Shown: positions 1 to 8,279, counted from the stretch's first letter. The stretch: DNA of 11,953 bases from Bacteroidales bacterium (GCA_017997855.1 JAGOEF010000028.1:1-11953); one strand, 5' to 3'. Made by a program: numbers and translations. Notes: a model not told the origin generated them from the sequence alone.

Positions 1-1239
1 GCATACCTGCCAACCGAAACCGGCGAACCTCCATTGGCACGGGCTGCACATTGGCAAACCGCAGACGGATATCCCCTGGAAACATCAACCATGCCCGGAT
101 TTGCCGGGTCCTGCGGTTATTATCTGCGCTATATGGATCCGAACAACAAAGAAGAATATTTCTCGAAACAAGCAGTGAACTACTGGCAACAGGTTGATCT
201 GTATATCGGTGGTCGGGAACATGCCACGGGACACCTGATTTATTCGCGTTTCTGGAATATGTTCCTCTACGATCTGGGCTTAACCCCGAAACAGGAACCA
301 TTTGCAAAAATGATAAATCAGGGCATGATTCAGGGCCGGTCGAACTTTGTGTACCGCATTAAAGGGAGCAATTCGTTCGTTTCGTACAACCTGCGCGAAG
401 GCTACGATGTGCAGGCCATCCATGTTGATGTGAATATAGTGCATAACGATGTGCTCGACCTGGAAGCGTTCCGAAATTGGCGACCCGAATTTACCGGTGC
501 AGACTTTATTCTCGAAGACGGAAAATATTTCTGTGGCTGGGAAATCGAAAAAATGTCGAAATCGCTGTATAACGTGGTCAACCCCGATGATCTGGTTGAG
601 CGCTATGGTGCCGACACATTGCGTTTGTACGAAATGTTTCTGGGTCCGGTGGAACAGGCAAAACCATGGGATACCAATGGAATCGAGGGTGTGTTCCGCT
701 TTATCAGAAAACTCTGGAGACTCTATCACAACGAGAATAACGAATTTTCGGTAAGCGAGACAGCGGCCTCCCCCGAAGAATTAAAGACATTACATACTGC
801 CATTAAGAAAGTTACCGACGACATCGAAAGGTTTAGTTTCAACACTGCAGTGAGTGCCATGATGATTTGCGTAAACGAGCTTTCGAAATGCAATAAACGC
901 TGTATTCTCGAACCCCTCTGCATAATACTTTCACCTTTTGCCCCTCACATTGCCGAAGAACTGTGGCACTTGCTGGGCAAAACCGAAAGCATTGTAAATA
1001 CCTGCTGGCCTGCCTATGATGAGTCAATCCTGAAGGAACAGAGCATCAGCTATCCGGTTTCGTTCAACGGGAAAACACGTTTCACCATCGATATGCCGGT
1101 TGAAGCCACACAGGATGAAATTATTGCGGCAGCCATGTCGGACGAGCGAACTGCAAAATGGACCGAGGGTTTACAAATTGTAAAAACCATTGTTGTACCG
1201 AGGAAAATTATTAATATTGTGCTCAAACCGATAGGATGA
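1..1239 (+). CDS. leuS: Leucyl-tRNA synthetase, C-terminal part (5' end outside window)
   Basis: This cytoplasmic class I aminoacyl-tRNA synthetase charges tRNA-Leu with leucine. The frame is open from base 1 and encodes about 412 residues. The first residues, [15 protein letters not shown], already read as LeuRS, so the gene begins upstream; the TTG at 34 is internal and not a start. Landmarks in order are the TMPGFAGS...YYLRYMDP segment of the catalytic domain (91-135), [16 protein letters not shown] (211-258), the KMSKS ATP-binding loop (550-564, EKMSKSLYN), the [20 protein letters not shown] helix, the anticodon-binding helical bundle (about 670-1020), and a short C-terminal domain ending near [14 protein letters not shown]. 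Bacterial LeuRS is usually 800-950 residues, so roughly the N-terminal half, with the HIGH motif and most of the CP1 editing domain, is missing only because of the window edge. The TGA stop overlaps the next gene's ATG (ATGA), suggesting translational coupling. The assignment is secure. Confidence 0.97.
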   Translation, partial: AYLPTETGEPPLARAAHWQTADGYPLETSTMPGFAGSCGYYLRYMDPNNKEEYFSKQAVNYWQQVDLYIGGREHATGHLIYSRFWNMFLYDLGLTPKQEPFAKMINQGMIQGRSNFVYRIKGSNSFVSYNLREGYDVQAIHVDVNIVHNDVLDLEAFRNWRPEFTGADFILEDGKYFCGWEIEKMSKSLYNVVNPDDLVERYGADTLRLYEMFLGPVEQAKPWDTNGIEGVFRFIRKLWRLYHNENNEFSVSETAASPEELKTLHTAIKKVTDDIERFSFNTAVSAMMICVNELSKCNKRCILEPLCIILSPFAPHIAEELWHLLGKTESIVNTCWPAYDESILKEQSISYPVSFNGKTRFTIDMPVEATQDEIIAAAMSDERTAKWTEGLQIVKTIVVPRKIINIVLKPIG

Positions 1240-2477
1240 AGAAACACCTGCTGATTGCTATTTTTTTGATTGTGTTGGCTGTAAGCGCTGTCGTGCTTTA
1301 TGTGCGTTTCTTCCCTTTGGGTGGCACTCAGGCTCCTCCCGAAAAAAAAGAAGCAGTTTGCCTCTACGGAATTCCTGTTGGTACGTTTCAGATTATCACC
1401 GATACGGTCAGAACGGGTGAAACCATTGGCTCCATTCTTTCGAAATATGGAATTTCGGGAACATTAATTCATAAAATCGGGCAAATGTCGTGCGACAGCC
1501 TTAACCTGACCATGATACACGTTGGGAACAAATACACTGTGTTCGTTGACACACTGTCTGATAGCATTCCCCAAACCAAATACCTGGTTTACGAAAACGG
1601 ATTGGTGGTGTATACCAGCTTCGATTTTACATATCCCGATTCGGTAATTGCTAAAAAATATCAAAAACAGGTTGACACACTGCACCTCAGCGCTACCGGG
1701 GTAATCGAGACATCGCTGTGGAACACCCTGGTTGGTCAGGATCTGAGCTGGGAACTGGCAATTAAATTATCGCAAACCTTTGCCTGGACGATTGACTTCT
1801 ATGGATTACAAAAGGGGGATTATTTTAAAGTACTCTATAAAGAACTCAGCGTCGAAGGAGAGAGCATCGGAAACATCGAAGTGGAGGCAGCTGTATTTAC
1901 ACACGGCGGAAAAGAGTTGTGGGCAATTCCCTTCGAACAGGATAGCATCCAGCAATACTTCGACACGAGCGGCATGAGTATGCGAAAGACATTTTTAAAG
2001 GCTCCGCTGCAATACAGCAATGTGAGCAGCCGATATACCAATGCCCGCATGCATCCCATATTTCACAAGGTAACAGAACACCGGGCGGTGGACTATTCAG
2101 CACCCTATGGCACCCCGGTTTTTGCCGCTTCCGATGGGCGGATTGCGGTTCGCGGATACGAATCGGGTGCTGGAAATTACATTAAAATTGTTCATAATAG
2201 TGTGTATTCAACAGTCTATATGCACTTCAACTCGTTTGGCAATTTTCAGGCCGGTGATTACGTAAAACAAGGCGACATAATTGGTTACGTGGGTAGTACC
2301 GGTTGGTCGACAGGCCCTCATCTCCATTACGAAATACACGAAAACGGTGCCAAAATCGACCCGCTTACATTTCAGGCACCTCCTGCAGAACCCGTAAAAC
2401 CCGAAAATCTGGAACGTTTCAATTTTGAAAAGCGCAAATGGATACACGCATTATCACGAATTAAAGACCCCAAATAA
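1236..2477 (+). CDS. M23 family metallopeptidase, MepM/Csd3-like, membrane-anchored
   Basis: This is a probable zinc peptidoglycan DD-endopeptidase acting in the periplasm. Residues 4-27 form one hydrophobic segment, an uncleaved anchor or signal. Residues about 54-105 look like a LysM/OapA-like domain ([18 protein letters not shown]). Residues about 152-260 match the N-terminal regulatory domain of MepM/Csd3 proteins ([40 protein letters not shown]). The C-terminal M23 domain carries the expected ligands: H282 and D286 in HRAVDY, H330 in YMHF, and H362/H364 in PHLHYE. Family knowledge assigns H282, D286 and H364 to zinc and H330/H362 to catalysis. All are present, so the enzyme should be active, unlike degenerate EnvC/NlpD-type LytM factors. 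At 413 residues it has normal family length. The start ATG at 1236 overlaps the leuS stop by 4 bases and gives a proper basic-hydrophobic N-terminus. The substrate is inferred from the family. Confidence 0.94.
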   Translation: MKKHLLIAIFLIVLAVSAVVLYVRFFPLGGTQAPPEKKEAVCLYGIPVGTFQIITDTVRTGETIGSILSKYGISGTLIHKIGQMSCDSLNLTMIHVGNKYTVFVDTLSDSIPQTKYLVYENGLVVYTSFDFTYPDSVIAKKYQKQVDTLHLSATGVIETSLWNTLVGQDLSWELAIKLSQTFAWTIDFYGLQKGDYFKVLYKELSVEGESIGNIEVEAAVFTHGGKELWAIPFEQDSIQQYFDTSGMSMRKTFLKAPLQYSNVSSRYTNARMHPIFHKVTEHRAVDYSAPYGTPVFAASDGRIAVRGYESGAGNYIKIVHNSVYSTVYMHFNSFGNFQAGDYVKQGDIIGYVGSTGWSTGPHLHYEIHENGAKIDPLTFQAPPAEPVKPENLERFNFEKRKWIHALSRIKDPK

Positions 2478-2492
2478 GTCGTATTGAGTATT

Positions 2493-2518
2493 TTGAAGTT
2501 ATTCTTTTCTTCAATTTT
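2493..2518 (+). terminator. Weak candidate intrinsic terminator after the M23 gene
   Basis: A perfect 6-base inverted repeat, TTGAAG (2493-2498) and CTTCAA (2509-2514), has a 10-base loop and is followed by TTTT (2515-2518). It lies 15 bases after the peptidase stop, where the leuS-M23 transcript would be expected to end. The stem is short and has only two G-C pairs, so it may be chance or only partly effective. Confidence 0.25.
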
Positions 2519-2546
2519 GTGCTGGCATAATAATTGTTTATTTTAG
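2516..2546 (+). promoter_or_regulatory. Candidate Bacteroidota-type promoter for the secreted-protein/lipoprotein genes
   Basis: TTTG (2516-2519) is followed after 19 bases by TATTTTAG (2539-2546). This is one base off the Bacteroidota -7 consensus TAnnTTTG and at an acceptable distance from a -33 TTTG element. It ends 18 bases before the ATG at 2565. The location in the 87-base gap upstream of a four-gene same-strand run fits. The leader has no Shine-Dalgarno sequence, as is common in this phylum. It was found by pattern reading only. Confidence 0.35.
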
Positions 2547-2564
2547 TGTTCTAATAATCTCTCT

Positions 2565-5180
2565 ATGAAAAAGAAACCGATACTTCTGGCATTCATTGTT
2601 ACTATAGCAATAGGCTCATCGGTTCAGGCTCAAACCGACGATGAATTTGAAAAATTCAAACAGGAATACGAAAAAGGTCTTCAGGAACTTCGTGACGATT
2701 ATCGAAAATACGTTGAGCAGGCGGATAAAGAATTTGCCGATTATCTGAAGAAAGACTGGGAACAGTTTCAGCTATTTAAGGCCATGTCGGTCGAAGAGAT
2801 GCCGGGTCCCGAAAAAATCCCGGTTTATAAGCAAATTATTAATGTTGAGCCTGTTCGAAAAATACAACCCAAACAAATTGTGAATCAGGTTTCAACCGAG
2901 TCGTATTCTATGAAACCCCGGCAGGCAATCCCCATTGACGAGAAGCGCAAACCCAACATCGACTATAAAGCGGCAACATTTACATTTTATGGTTCTATGG
3001 TTCAGATAACCGTACCGATGGAGGTTTGCACAAAATTTGGTAATGATGTTTCGGAAAGCAGTATTGCATCGTACTGGGAAAAAATGATACAGTTCGATTA
3101 CAATTCGATAACCGGGCAGGTGTTAAAAATTAAATCACACATGAACCTGAATGACTGGGGCCTTTGGGAACTTACCCGTCAACTTTCGGCACAAGTATCG
3201 GGCGACCAGAACACCCAGAGATTGTTTCAATGGTTCATACTTACCAAAATGGGTTATAAAACCAAGGTTGGATATCAGAACAATATGGTGTATTTGCTTG
3301 TACCATCGGTGAATCAGATATATGGCTACAATTATTACTCGTTCGACGGATTGAAATACTATCTTTTCGGTGATAACCCGGGAACCCTGTTTACCTATGC
3401 CAACGATTACCCGGAAGCCAATCAGATTATGAATTTCAATCTTTACAGCCCACCGGCTTTGCCGGTAGATACGCTGAAGCGCAATATCAGTTTTACCCAT
3501 GATTCAAAAAAATATTCGTTTTCGGTGCAATACAACAAAAACCTGGTTGAATTTTACAAAAACTACCCGCAATGCAACATTGGGCTGTATTTTGATGCCG
3601 GAGTTTCGGAGCTTACCAAAGAATCGCTGGCTAAATCGCTCTGGCCGGTGGTACATTCGATGAACGAAAAAGAAGCGGTAGCATTTCTTTTGAAGTTCGT
3701 TCAAGCCGGTTTTGAGTATAAAACCGATCAGGAGCAGTTTGGTAAAGAAAAATATTTTTTCGCCGAAGAAATGCTGTATTATCCGGCTGCCGACTGCGAA
3801 GACCGCTCAGTTTTCTTTGCTTTTCTGGTCAGCGAATTTATGCAACTCCCGGTTATCAGTCTGTGTTACCCGCTGCATGTGGCTACAGCCGTTAATTTTG
3901 GAAAGAATGTTTACGGTGACTTTATTGAATATAAAGGCGGTAATTACACCATCTGCGACCCAACCTACATTAACGCTCCAATCGGTGCATGTATGCCTGA
4001 ATACAAGAAATCGAAGCTGAACGTTATTGCCCCCGAAAAACGCAATCCGGCAACCGATCAACCCGAATATGTATGGGAGCGCATCTACAAAGCCGGTGGA
4101 GCGCGAACCGGAAGTTCCAACGACTTAATTCAACTAAAAGACAACAGCTACGTGGTGGCAGGCTTTTTTAAAGACAGCCTTCAGCTTGGGAAAACCATTT
4201 ACAACCCTGATAAAAACACAACCGGTCTATTTCTGGCCACCTACGACAAGGGAAACAATCTGGTTTGGGTGAGCACGTTTCAGTCGAATGGCTACATTGC
4301 TCCCGGAGGCATTACTTCCGACAAAAACGGCAATATTTATCTCACCGGCCAGTTTAGCGGAACCCTTACATCGGATAAAAACACACTGAAAGCGAAATCT
4401 CCCGACGACCAGTTTGTGCTGAAAATGAGCCCATCGGGTAATATGGATTGGCTGGTACAGATTTCGCTCGACACAGCTACCCGAAACAAACCCTATGCGT
4501 TTCAGGGACTGCTTTCGGAAACCGGTGAAGTACAAGGCTTTATGTATGTACAAGACGACACATGGGACGAAAACATTACCATCTATCAAAACGACCGGAA
4601 TGCCATTGTGGTAACTGCTGAAAGAGGTCTTGGAGAAGCCCGTTATACAATAGGTCCGGAGTTCAGGGCAGCAGGAAGCTTTGAGTTTGTTGATACCTGG
4701 AAAAAACTTACCGACCAATACATTTCGATGAAATACAATCGCAGTATCGCCGGTTTTTTTGCACTCATGGAAACCCTCGAAAACACCAACCTCGACATAA
4801 CGGGAAAAGAAATACTGGCAACCCTGAACACGCTGAGCCCATCGTTTAAAACTACATACAAAGGATTTTACACAAATCTGCAAATGCTTACGCGTTTAAG
4901 CAGCCGCAACGGGGTGGTAAGTTTTTACACCAACAACGGCCAGGTTCTGAAATGCGGACCGATTAGCATTACCAGTGGTGCTCAGGCCCAGATGCGCGAC
5001 TACAAAAGCGGGAACAAACAAATCAAGGTTATGAAAGGTATTTACTACGATACGCTGTTCAGGAGCTTACATGTAAATTACATTAAATTCTTCAAGGTAA
5101 ATGGCGATTTGATGATTGATTACAGCGACGACCACTACCAGAAAGTTGTCAATACCGAAAAAGACATCCTCAGACAATAA
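2565..5180 (+). CDS. Large secreted protein: coiled coil, transglutaminase-like domain, propeller-like repeats
   Basis: This is an 871-residue exported protein with no assigned name. Residues 1-22 form a signal peptide (MKKKPILLAF..., cleavage probably after VQA). Residues 25-72 form a charged helix with aromatic/aliphatic residues spaced 3-4-4 (F28, F31, Y35, L39, L42, Y46, V50, A53, F57, L61), a hendecad pattern reminiscent of the MltC N-terminal region. Residues about 355-480 resemble a transglutaminase-like fold with a complete candidate triad: C411 (AADCEDRS), H438 (YPLHVATAV) and D465 (TICDPTY). Such domains act as cysteine proteases, amidases or cross-linkers. Residues about 520-635 hold two SBBP-like propeller repeats (NSYVVAGFF...FLATYDKGNNLVWV; GNIYLTGQF...FVLKMSPSGNMDWL). 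The rest, 640-871, is unrecognised. The gene has a tandem stop TAATAA and is followed 55 bases later by two lipoprotein genes, pointing to an envelope role. The CDS and export are clear, the triad is convincing, and the function is unknown. Confidence 0.88.
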   Translation: MKKKPILLAFIVTIAIGSSVQAQTDDEFEKFKQEYEKGLQELRDDYRKYVEQADKEFADYLKKDWEQFQLFKAMSVEEMPGPEKIPVYKQIINVEPVRKIQPKQIVNQVSTESYSMKPRQAIPIDEKRKPNIDYKAATFTFYGSMVQITVPMEVCTKFGNDVSESSIASYWEKMIQFDYNSITGQVLKIKSHMNLNDWGLWELTRQLSAQVSGDQNTQRLFQWFILTKMGYKTKVGYQNNMVYLLVPSVNQIYGYNYYSFDGLKYYLFGDNPGTLFTYANDYPEANQIMNFNLYSPPALPVDTLKRNISFTHDSKKYSFSVQYNKNLVEFYKNYPQCNIGLYFDAGVSELTKESLAKSLWPVVHSMNEKEAVAFLLKFVQAGFEYKTDQEQFGKEKYFFAEEMLYYPAADCEDRSVFFAFLVSEFMQLPVISLCYPLHVATAVNFGKNVYGDFIEYKGGNYTICDPTYINAPIGACMPEYKKSKLNVIAPEKRNPATDQPEYVWERIYKAGGARTGSSNDLIQLKDNSYVVAGFFKDSLQLGKTIYNPDKNTTGLFLATYDKGNNLVWVSTFQSNGYIAPGGITSDKNGNIYLTGQFSGTLTSDKNTLKAKSPDDQFVLKMSPSGNMDWLVQISLDTATRNKPYAFQGLLSETGEVQGFMYVQDDTWDENITIYQNDRNAIVVTAERGLGEARYTIGPEFRAAGSFEFVDTWKKLTDQYISMKYNRSIAGFFALMETLENTNLDITGKEILATLNTLSPSFKTTYKGFYTNLQMLTRLSSRNGVVSFYTNNGQVLKCGPISITSGAQAQMRDYKSGNKQIKVMKGIYYDTLFRSLHVNYIKFFKVNGDLMIDYSDDHYQKVVNTEKDILRQ

Positions 5181-5222
5181 TAAATATCAATATGTTTTAT
5201 AATTTTACAAGCTATAAATTAC

Positions 5223-5227
5223 GAGGA
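5223..5227 (+). promoter_or_regulatory. Shine-Dalgarno-like site for the TPR lipoprotein gene
   Basis: GAGGA lies 8 bases before the ATG at 5236. It stands out because most other starts in this window (2565, 7964, 9506, 9612) have AT-rich leaders without such a motif. It supports 5236 as the start and suggests independent, relatively efficient initiation after the 55-base gap. Confidence 0.5.
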
Positions 5228-5235
5228 CTCGGCCT

Positions 5236-6579
5236 ATGAAAAAGTTTACATCGATTCTTTTGATTATCGGAATGGCAGTGTTGGCAACAGCCTGCCTGTC
5301 GTCGCGAATGACAAAAAAAGGCGCAAAAATGGAGGAAGCCGGAATGTATGCCGATGCTGCCGATTATTACTATCAGGCAGTGGTTGCCAAGTCGAGTAAT
5401 GTGGAAGCAAAAATGGGAATGAAGCGCACCGGACAACGGGTACTCGACAAGAAGCTCTCGGCGTTCAATAAGTCCTATAACGAAGGCAATAATCAGGAAG
5501 CCGTTTACAATTTTAAGGATGCTGATGATTACTTCAATAAAATAACAGCCATTGGAGTAGAGCTGAATTTCCCGGCTTTTTATCGTGAGTATTACGATGA
5601 GGTAAAAGACATATATCTTGCCGATAAATATTTAGAAGCAAGCAAGCTCCTTGAATCTGAAAAATTTCCGGAAGCCGAAAAATTGTTCCGTGAAATTACC
5701 ACCCTTCAACCCAATTACAAAGATGCCAAAGAAAAACTTGGTATTGCCCAGTATGAACCGGTTTACCGTCAGGCACAGCTTAAATTCGACAATAAACTGT
5801 ATCGGTCGGCCTATTATCTGTACGATAAAATCATAAACGAGTATGGTAATTACAAAGACTCTTACGATTTAAAAGCCGAGAGCCTTAAAAAAGCCACATT
5901 AAATCTGGTTATTTTTCCGGTCGAAAATAAGACTACCAGCCGTGATATTGAATCGGGACTTGAAGCACTGATTTATAAATCGATTCAGGAAAAACAAAAC
6001 CCGTTTATTAAACTCATGGAAGCTCCGACACAATCGAATCAGATGAATTCTGCAACTGCCCGATCGGCTGCTGATATCAGTTTATATACCAGTATAACCG
6101 CATTTGCATACGACAAAGGCACCCTGAAAGAAACCGAAAAACGGGGCTACATAAAAAAGCTACGGCAGGTAAAAGACGAGGCTGGCAACGTAAAAACTGT
6201 TACCGATTACGAAAAAGTGATTTATAAAGAGTACTCGATGGGACGCAGTGTGAAGATTTCGTTTACCTATAAGCTCGTGAAAAGTAAAACCGGCGAAATT
6301 ATCAGCACCAACAGCCACACCTTTATCAGCGAAGACAATATAGTGTACGCTGATTATGGGGGTGATAAGAAGAATCTCATACCCGGTTACTGGAAAAACT
6401 CAGGTTCTGCCAGTTCCGAAGATGTGGTTAACGACAACCCGAAAGATATAAAAGCATTGCAGGATTTGCTGAATGGCCGCAGGGTAATCAAAGATTACAA
6501 TACCTTGAACGGAGAAGCCATGACTGTAGCTGCAGGAAAAGTTGCCGATGCTGTAAACACTTATGATCCTGAAAAATGA
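5236..6579 (+). CDS. TPR-containing outer-envelope lipoprotein with possible CsgG/LpoB-like C-terminal region
   Basis: This 447-residue lipoprotein is not recognised by name. The N-terminus, with MKKF, a hydrophobic stretch and a lipobox ending LATAC, puts the acylated cysteine at C20. Residues about 33-210 contain helical TPR-like units rich in Tyr and Ala (AGMYADAADYYYQAV; SEKFPEAEKLFREITTLQPN; KLYRSAYYLYDKIINEYGNY), which usually mediate protein-protein contacts. From about 222 the character changes to alternating beta/alpha (LNLVIFPVENKT, IESGLEALIYKSIQE, then VKISFTYKLVKSKTGEIIS and a final helix VAAGKVADAV). That order recalls CsgG/LpoB-type lipoproteins, but this is an inference from pattern and no diagnostic motif fixes it. 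Its stop overlaps the LPP20 gene start by 4 bases (ATGA), a strong sign that the two lipoproteins are made together and may interact. The lipoprotein and TPR calls are good; the C-terminal fold is uncertain. Confidence 0.85.
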   Translation: MKKFTSILLIIGMAVLATACLSSRMTKKGAKMEEAGMYADAADYYYQAVVAKSSNVEAKMGMKRTGQRVLDKKLSAFNKSYNEGNNQEAVYNFKDADDYFNKITAIGVELNFPAFYREYYDEVKDIYLADKYLEASKLLESEKFPEAEKLFREITTLQPNYKDAKEKLGIAQYEPVYRQAQLKFDNKLYRSAYYLYDKIINEYGNYKDSYDLKAESLKKATLNLVIFPVENKTTSRDIESGLEALIYKSIQEKQNPFIKLMEAPTQSNQMNSATARSAADISLYTSITAFAYDKGTLKETEKRGYIKKLRQVKDEAGNVKTVTDYEKVIYKEYSMGRSVKISFTYKLVKSKTGEIISTNSHTFISEDNIVYADYGGDKKNLIPGYWKNSGSASSEDVVNDNPKDIKALQDLLNGRRVIKDYNTLNGEAMTVAAGKVADAVNTYDPEK

Positions 6580-7952
6580 GAATCTCAATTGTTTTAATAT
6601 TCGCATCTCTCCTGCTGCTTACGGCTTGTAATGGCCTCAAACAGTCAGCAAGCCAGAAGTCGCCACCTCCCGAATGGGTAAAAACCAAACCGGTAAATTC
6701 GTTCTACTATATTGGAATCGGCTCGGCTCCAAAAACAGGATACAACCCTGCCGACTACACACAGACAGCCCAGCAACAGGCATTGGGTGATTTGAGCCGC
6801 GAGATTTCGGTAAATATTTCGAGTTCATCTGTTTTGTCGGTAATCGAAAACAATTATCATATCAACGAAAACTGGTCAAGCGAAATAAAAGCTTCCTCCG
6901 ACATTTTTCTGGAAGGATACGAACTGGTCGAAACCTGGGAAAGCAAAGAATACTATTGGGTTTATTACCGGCTCTCGAAAGAGAAACATGCCAGCCTGAA
7001 AGCCGAGCGAAAAAATCAGGCAATCAACGATGCGTTACTGAAATATAACGAAGGACTGAAGCAACTGAAGAATAATGCATATTTTGAAGCTTTCAGTTTT
7101 TTTGCCGATGGACTTGCCGTTCTTAAACCCTATATGGGAGAAAGCACCGCCGCTAATGTCAATGGAGAATCGACCGATCTTGCCCGTTTATGCTTTTCGT
7201 CGATGATAGAAATATTGCAGTCGCTTCAGGTAAAATATCCCCAACCCGAACTATCGGTTGTACGGGGTAAAACCATTGCAGCTGCCGATAAAACATTTAC
7301 CGTTTATGATTCGAAAAACATACCCGTTGCCAACATACCGGTCGAAGTAAACCTGTCGTCGGGAAATCTCATACAAACCAAATATATAAGCGACAATACG
7401 GGTAGGATTGTTTGCAATCTGAATAAAATCACCAGTTCCAACAAAAACGAGACACTTTCGTCGGGGCTTGATATGGTTGCCTGGTCGCGCGTAACGAAAG
7501 ATCCGTTGGTGAGAAGTATCATCCGGCAAATTCCGGTCAGCAAAAGCACATTATTGATACAGATTAGTAAACCCTCATTTTTTATCGAAAGTTTCGAGAA
7601 ACAATTGGGGCAACCCAACAACAAAACCATTATGCGTGATGCCATGCAGGGCTCACTGGCCACAAACAATAGTATTGTTAAAGCCGATTCACTGGCTGAT
7701 TTTAAAATTCAGATAGCATCGGATGCCACCATCAAGGAAAGCTCACACGGATATTGCAGTGCAGGTGTTGAACTCACGGTAAGCATGTCGGACAACCAGA
7801 ACAATCTGCTATATCAGAAGCGTTTTACAGCCGAAGGCGAAGGCGAAAACAACACCGACGCCATCAACGACGCCTATAAAGAAGCAACCGTAATAATAAA
7901 CCGGAAGGTAAGCAGCGAAATAAACAACTTATTGTTCGGATACCTCCCTTAG
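6576..7952 (+). CDS. LPP20 family lipoprotein with extra C-terminal domains
   Basis: This is a 458-residue envelope lipoprotein. The signal peptide ends in LLTAC, giving lipidated C18. Residues about 31-140 match the LPP20 family: PPEWVKTKP, then YYIGIGSAPK, the helix TQTAQQQALGDLSREISVNI, and the closing strands YELVETWESKEYYWVYYRL. Family members include Helicobacter Lpp20 and FlgP-type proteins. Residues 141-185 are helical and TPR-like (ALLKYNEGLKQLKNNAYFEA). Residues about 230-325 look like an Ig or carboxypeptidase-regulatory-type beta-sandwich (VYDSKNIPVANIPVEV...DNTGRIVCNL). Residues about 365-455 form another alpha/beta unit (ADFKIQIASDA, AGVELTVSMSDNQNNLLYQK, DAINDAYKEATVIINRKV). 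Many LPP20 proteins are shorter, so the extra 300 residues are a distinctive extension. The start ATG at 6576 lies inside the preceding stop (ATGA), giving coupled translation with the TPR lipoprotein. The molecular role is unknown. Confidence 0.88.
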   Translation: MRISIVLIFASLLLLTACNGLKQSASQKSPPPEWVKTKPVNSFYYIGIGSAPKTGYNPADYTQTAQQQALGDLSREISVNISSSSVLSVIENNYHINENWSSEIKASSDIFLEGYELVETWESKEYYWVYYRLSKEKHASLKAERKNQAINDALLKYNEGLKQLKNNAYFEAFSFFADGLAVLKPYMGESTAANVNGESTDLARLCFSSMIEILQSLQVKYPQPELSVVRGKTIAAADKTFTVYDSKNIPVANIPVEVNLSSGNLIQTKYISDNTGRIVCNLNKITSSNKNETLSSGLDMVAWSRVTKDPLVRSIIRQIPVSKSTLLIQISKPSFFIESFEKQLGQPNNKTIMRDAMQGSLATNNSIVKADSLADFKIQIASDATIKESSHGYCSAGVELTVSMSDNQNNLLYQKRFTAEGEGENNTDAINDAYKEATVIINRKVSSEINNLLFGYLP

Positions 7953-7963
7953 CACAAAGTATC

Positions 7964-8275
7964 ATGTCTGTACTGATGAGTTTTGCCATGTTCCCTACCG
8001 ACTGCGGAAGCAGTGTAAGTCCTTATGTGAGCCGAATTGTCAAAATGGTTGCCGAATCGGGCTACGATTACCGGCTGACCCCCATGGCTACCATCGTGGA
8101 AACCGCAACCCTGCAGGAATCGCTAAACCTGGTCGACAAGGCGTATGCATTGGTGGCAGATGCGGGAAACCGTGTGTACTGTACAGCTACATTCGATATT
8201 CAAACCAATAAACCGATGGGCAGAATTACCGGCAAAATTGCCTCGATTGAAGAAAAAATTGGTAAGGTAAAATAA
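7964..8275 (+). CDS. MTH1187/YqgV family thiamine-binding protein
   Basis: This small 103-residue cytoplasmic protein has no signal peptide. The sequence follows the MTH1187 (DUF77, thiamine_BP) family closely: an opening beta strand MSVLMSFAMFPTD, the SVSPYVSRIVKMVAESGYDY helix, the TPMATIVET strand, a second ferredoxin-like half from about residue 50, and the ending GRITGKIASIEEKIGKVK. Family members are about 95-105 residues, form ferredoxin-like-fold multimers and bind thiamine or related ligands; their physiological role is poorly defined. The ATG at 7964 is preferred over M5 because the family begins with this strand. It follows the LPP20 gene by 11 bases, so it is probably on the same transcript although its function looks unrelated. 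No thiamin or transport gene and no TPP riboswitch is visible nearby. It ends 4 bases from the convergent hydF stop. Confidence 0.9.
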   Translation: MSVLMSFAMFPTDCGSSVSPYVSRIVKMVAESGYDYRLTPMATIVETATLQESLNLVDKAYALVADAGNRVYCTATFDIQTNKPMGRITGKIASIEEKIGKVK

Positions 8276-8279
8276 ACAA

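Noticed and set aside
106..135. [12 protein letters not shown] in LeuRS where E. coli-type enzymes have an SSWY motif
   Set aside because: It looked like loss of a conserved Trp, but the surrounding motifs are intact and similar Gly-containing versions may be the Bacteroidota norm, so I do not treat it as an anomaly.
280..729. 149-residue minus-strand open frame
   Set aside because: It is antisense to conserved leuS catalytic-domain sequence including KMSKS and shows no protein-like motifs.
4227..4883. 218-residue minus-strand open frame
   Set aside because: It lies entirely antisense to the well-supported secreted-protein gene and has Cys/Phe/Arg-rich composition without domain motifs, typical of a shadow frame.
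5181..5235. Terminator or strong promoter between the secreted-protein and TPR-lipoprotein genes
   Set aside because: The 55 AT-rich bases show no hairpin with a T-run and no clear TTTG/TAnnTTTG pair, so the simplest reading is a continuous transcript.
7953..7963. TPP riboswitch before the thiamine-binding gene
   Set aside because: Only 11 bases separate it from the LPP20 stop and no thi-box sequence is present there.
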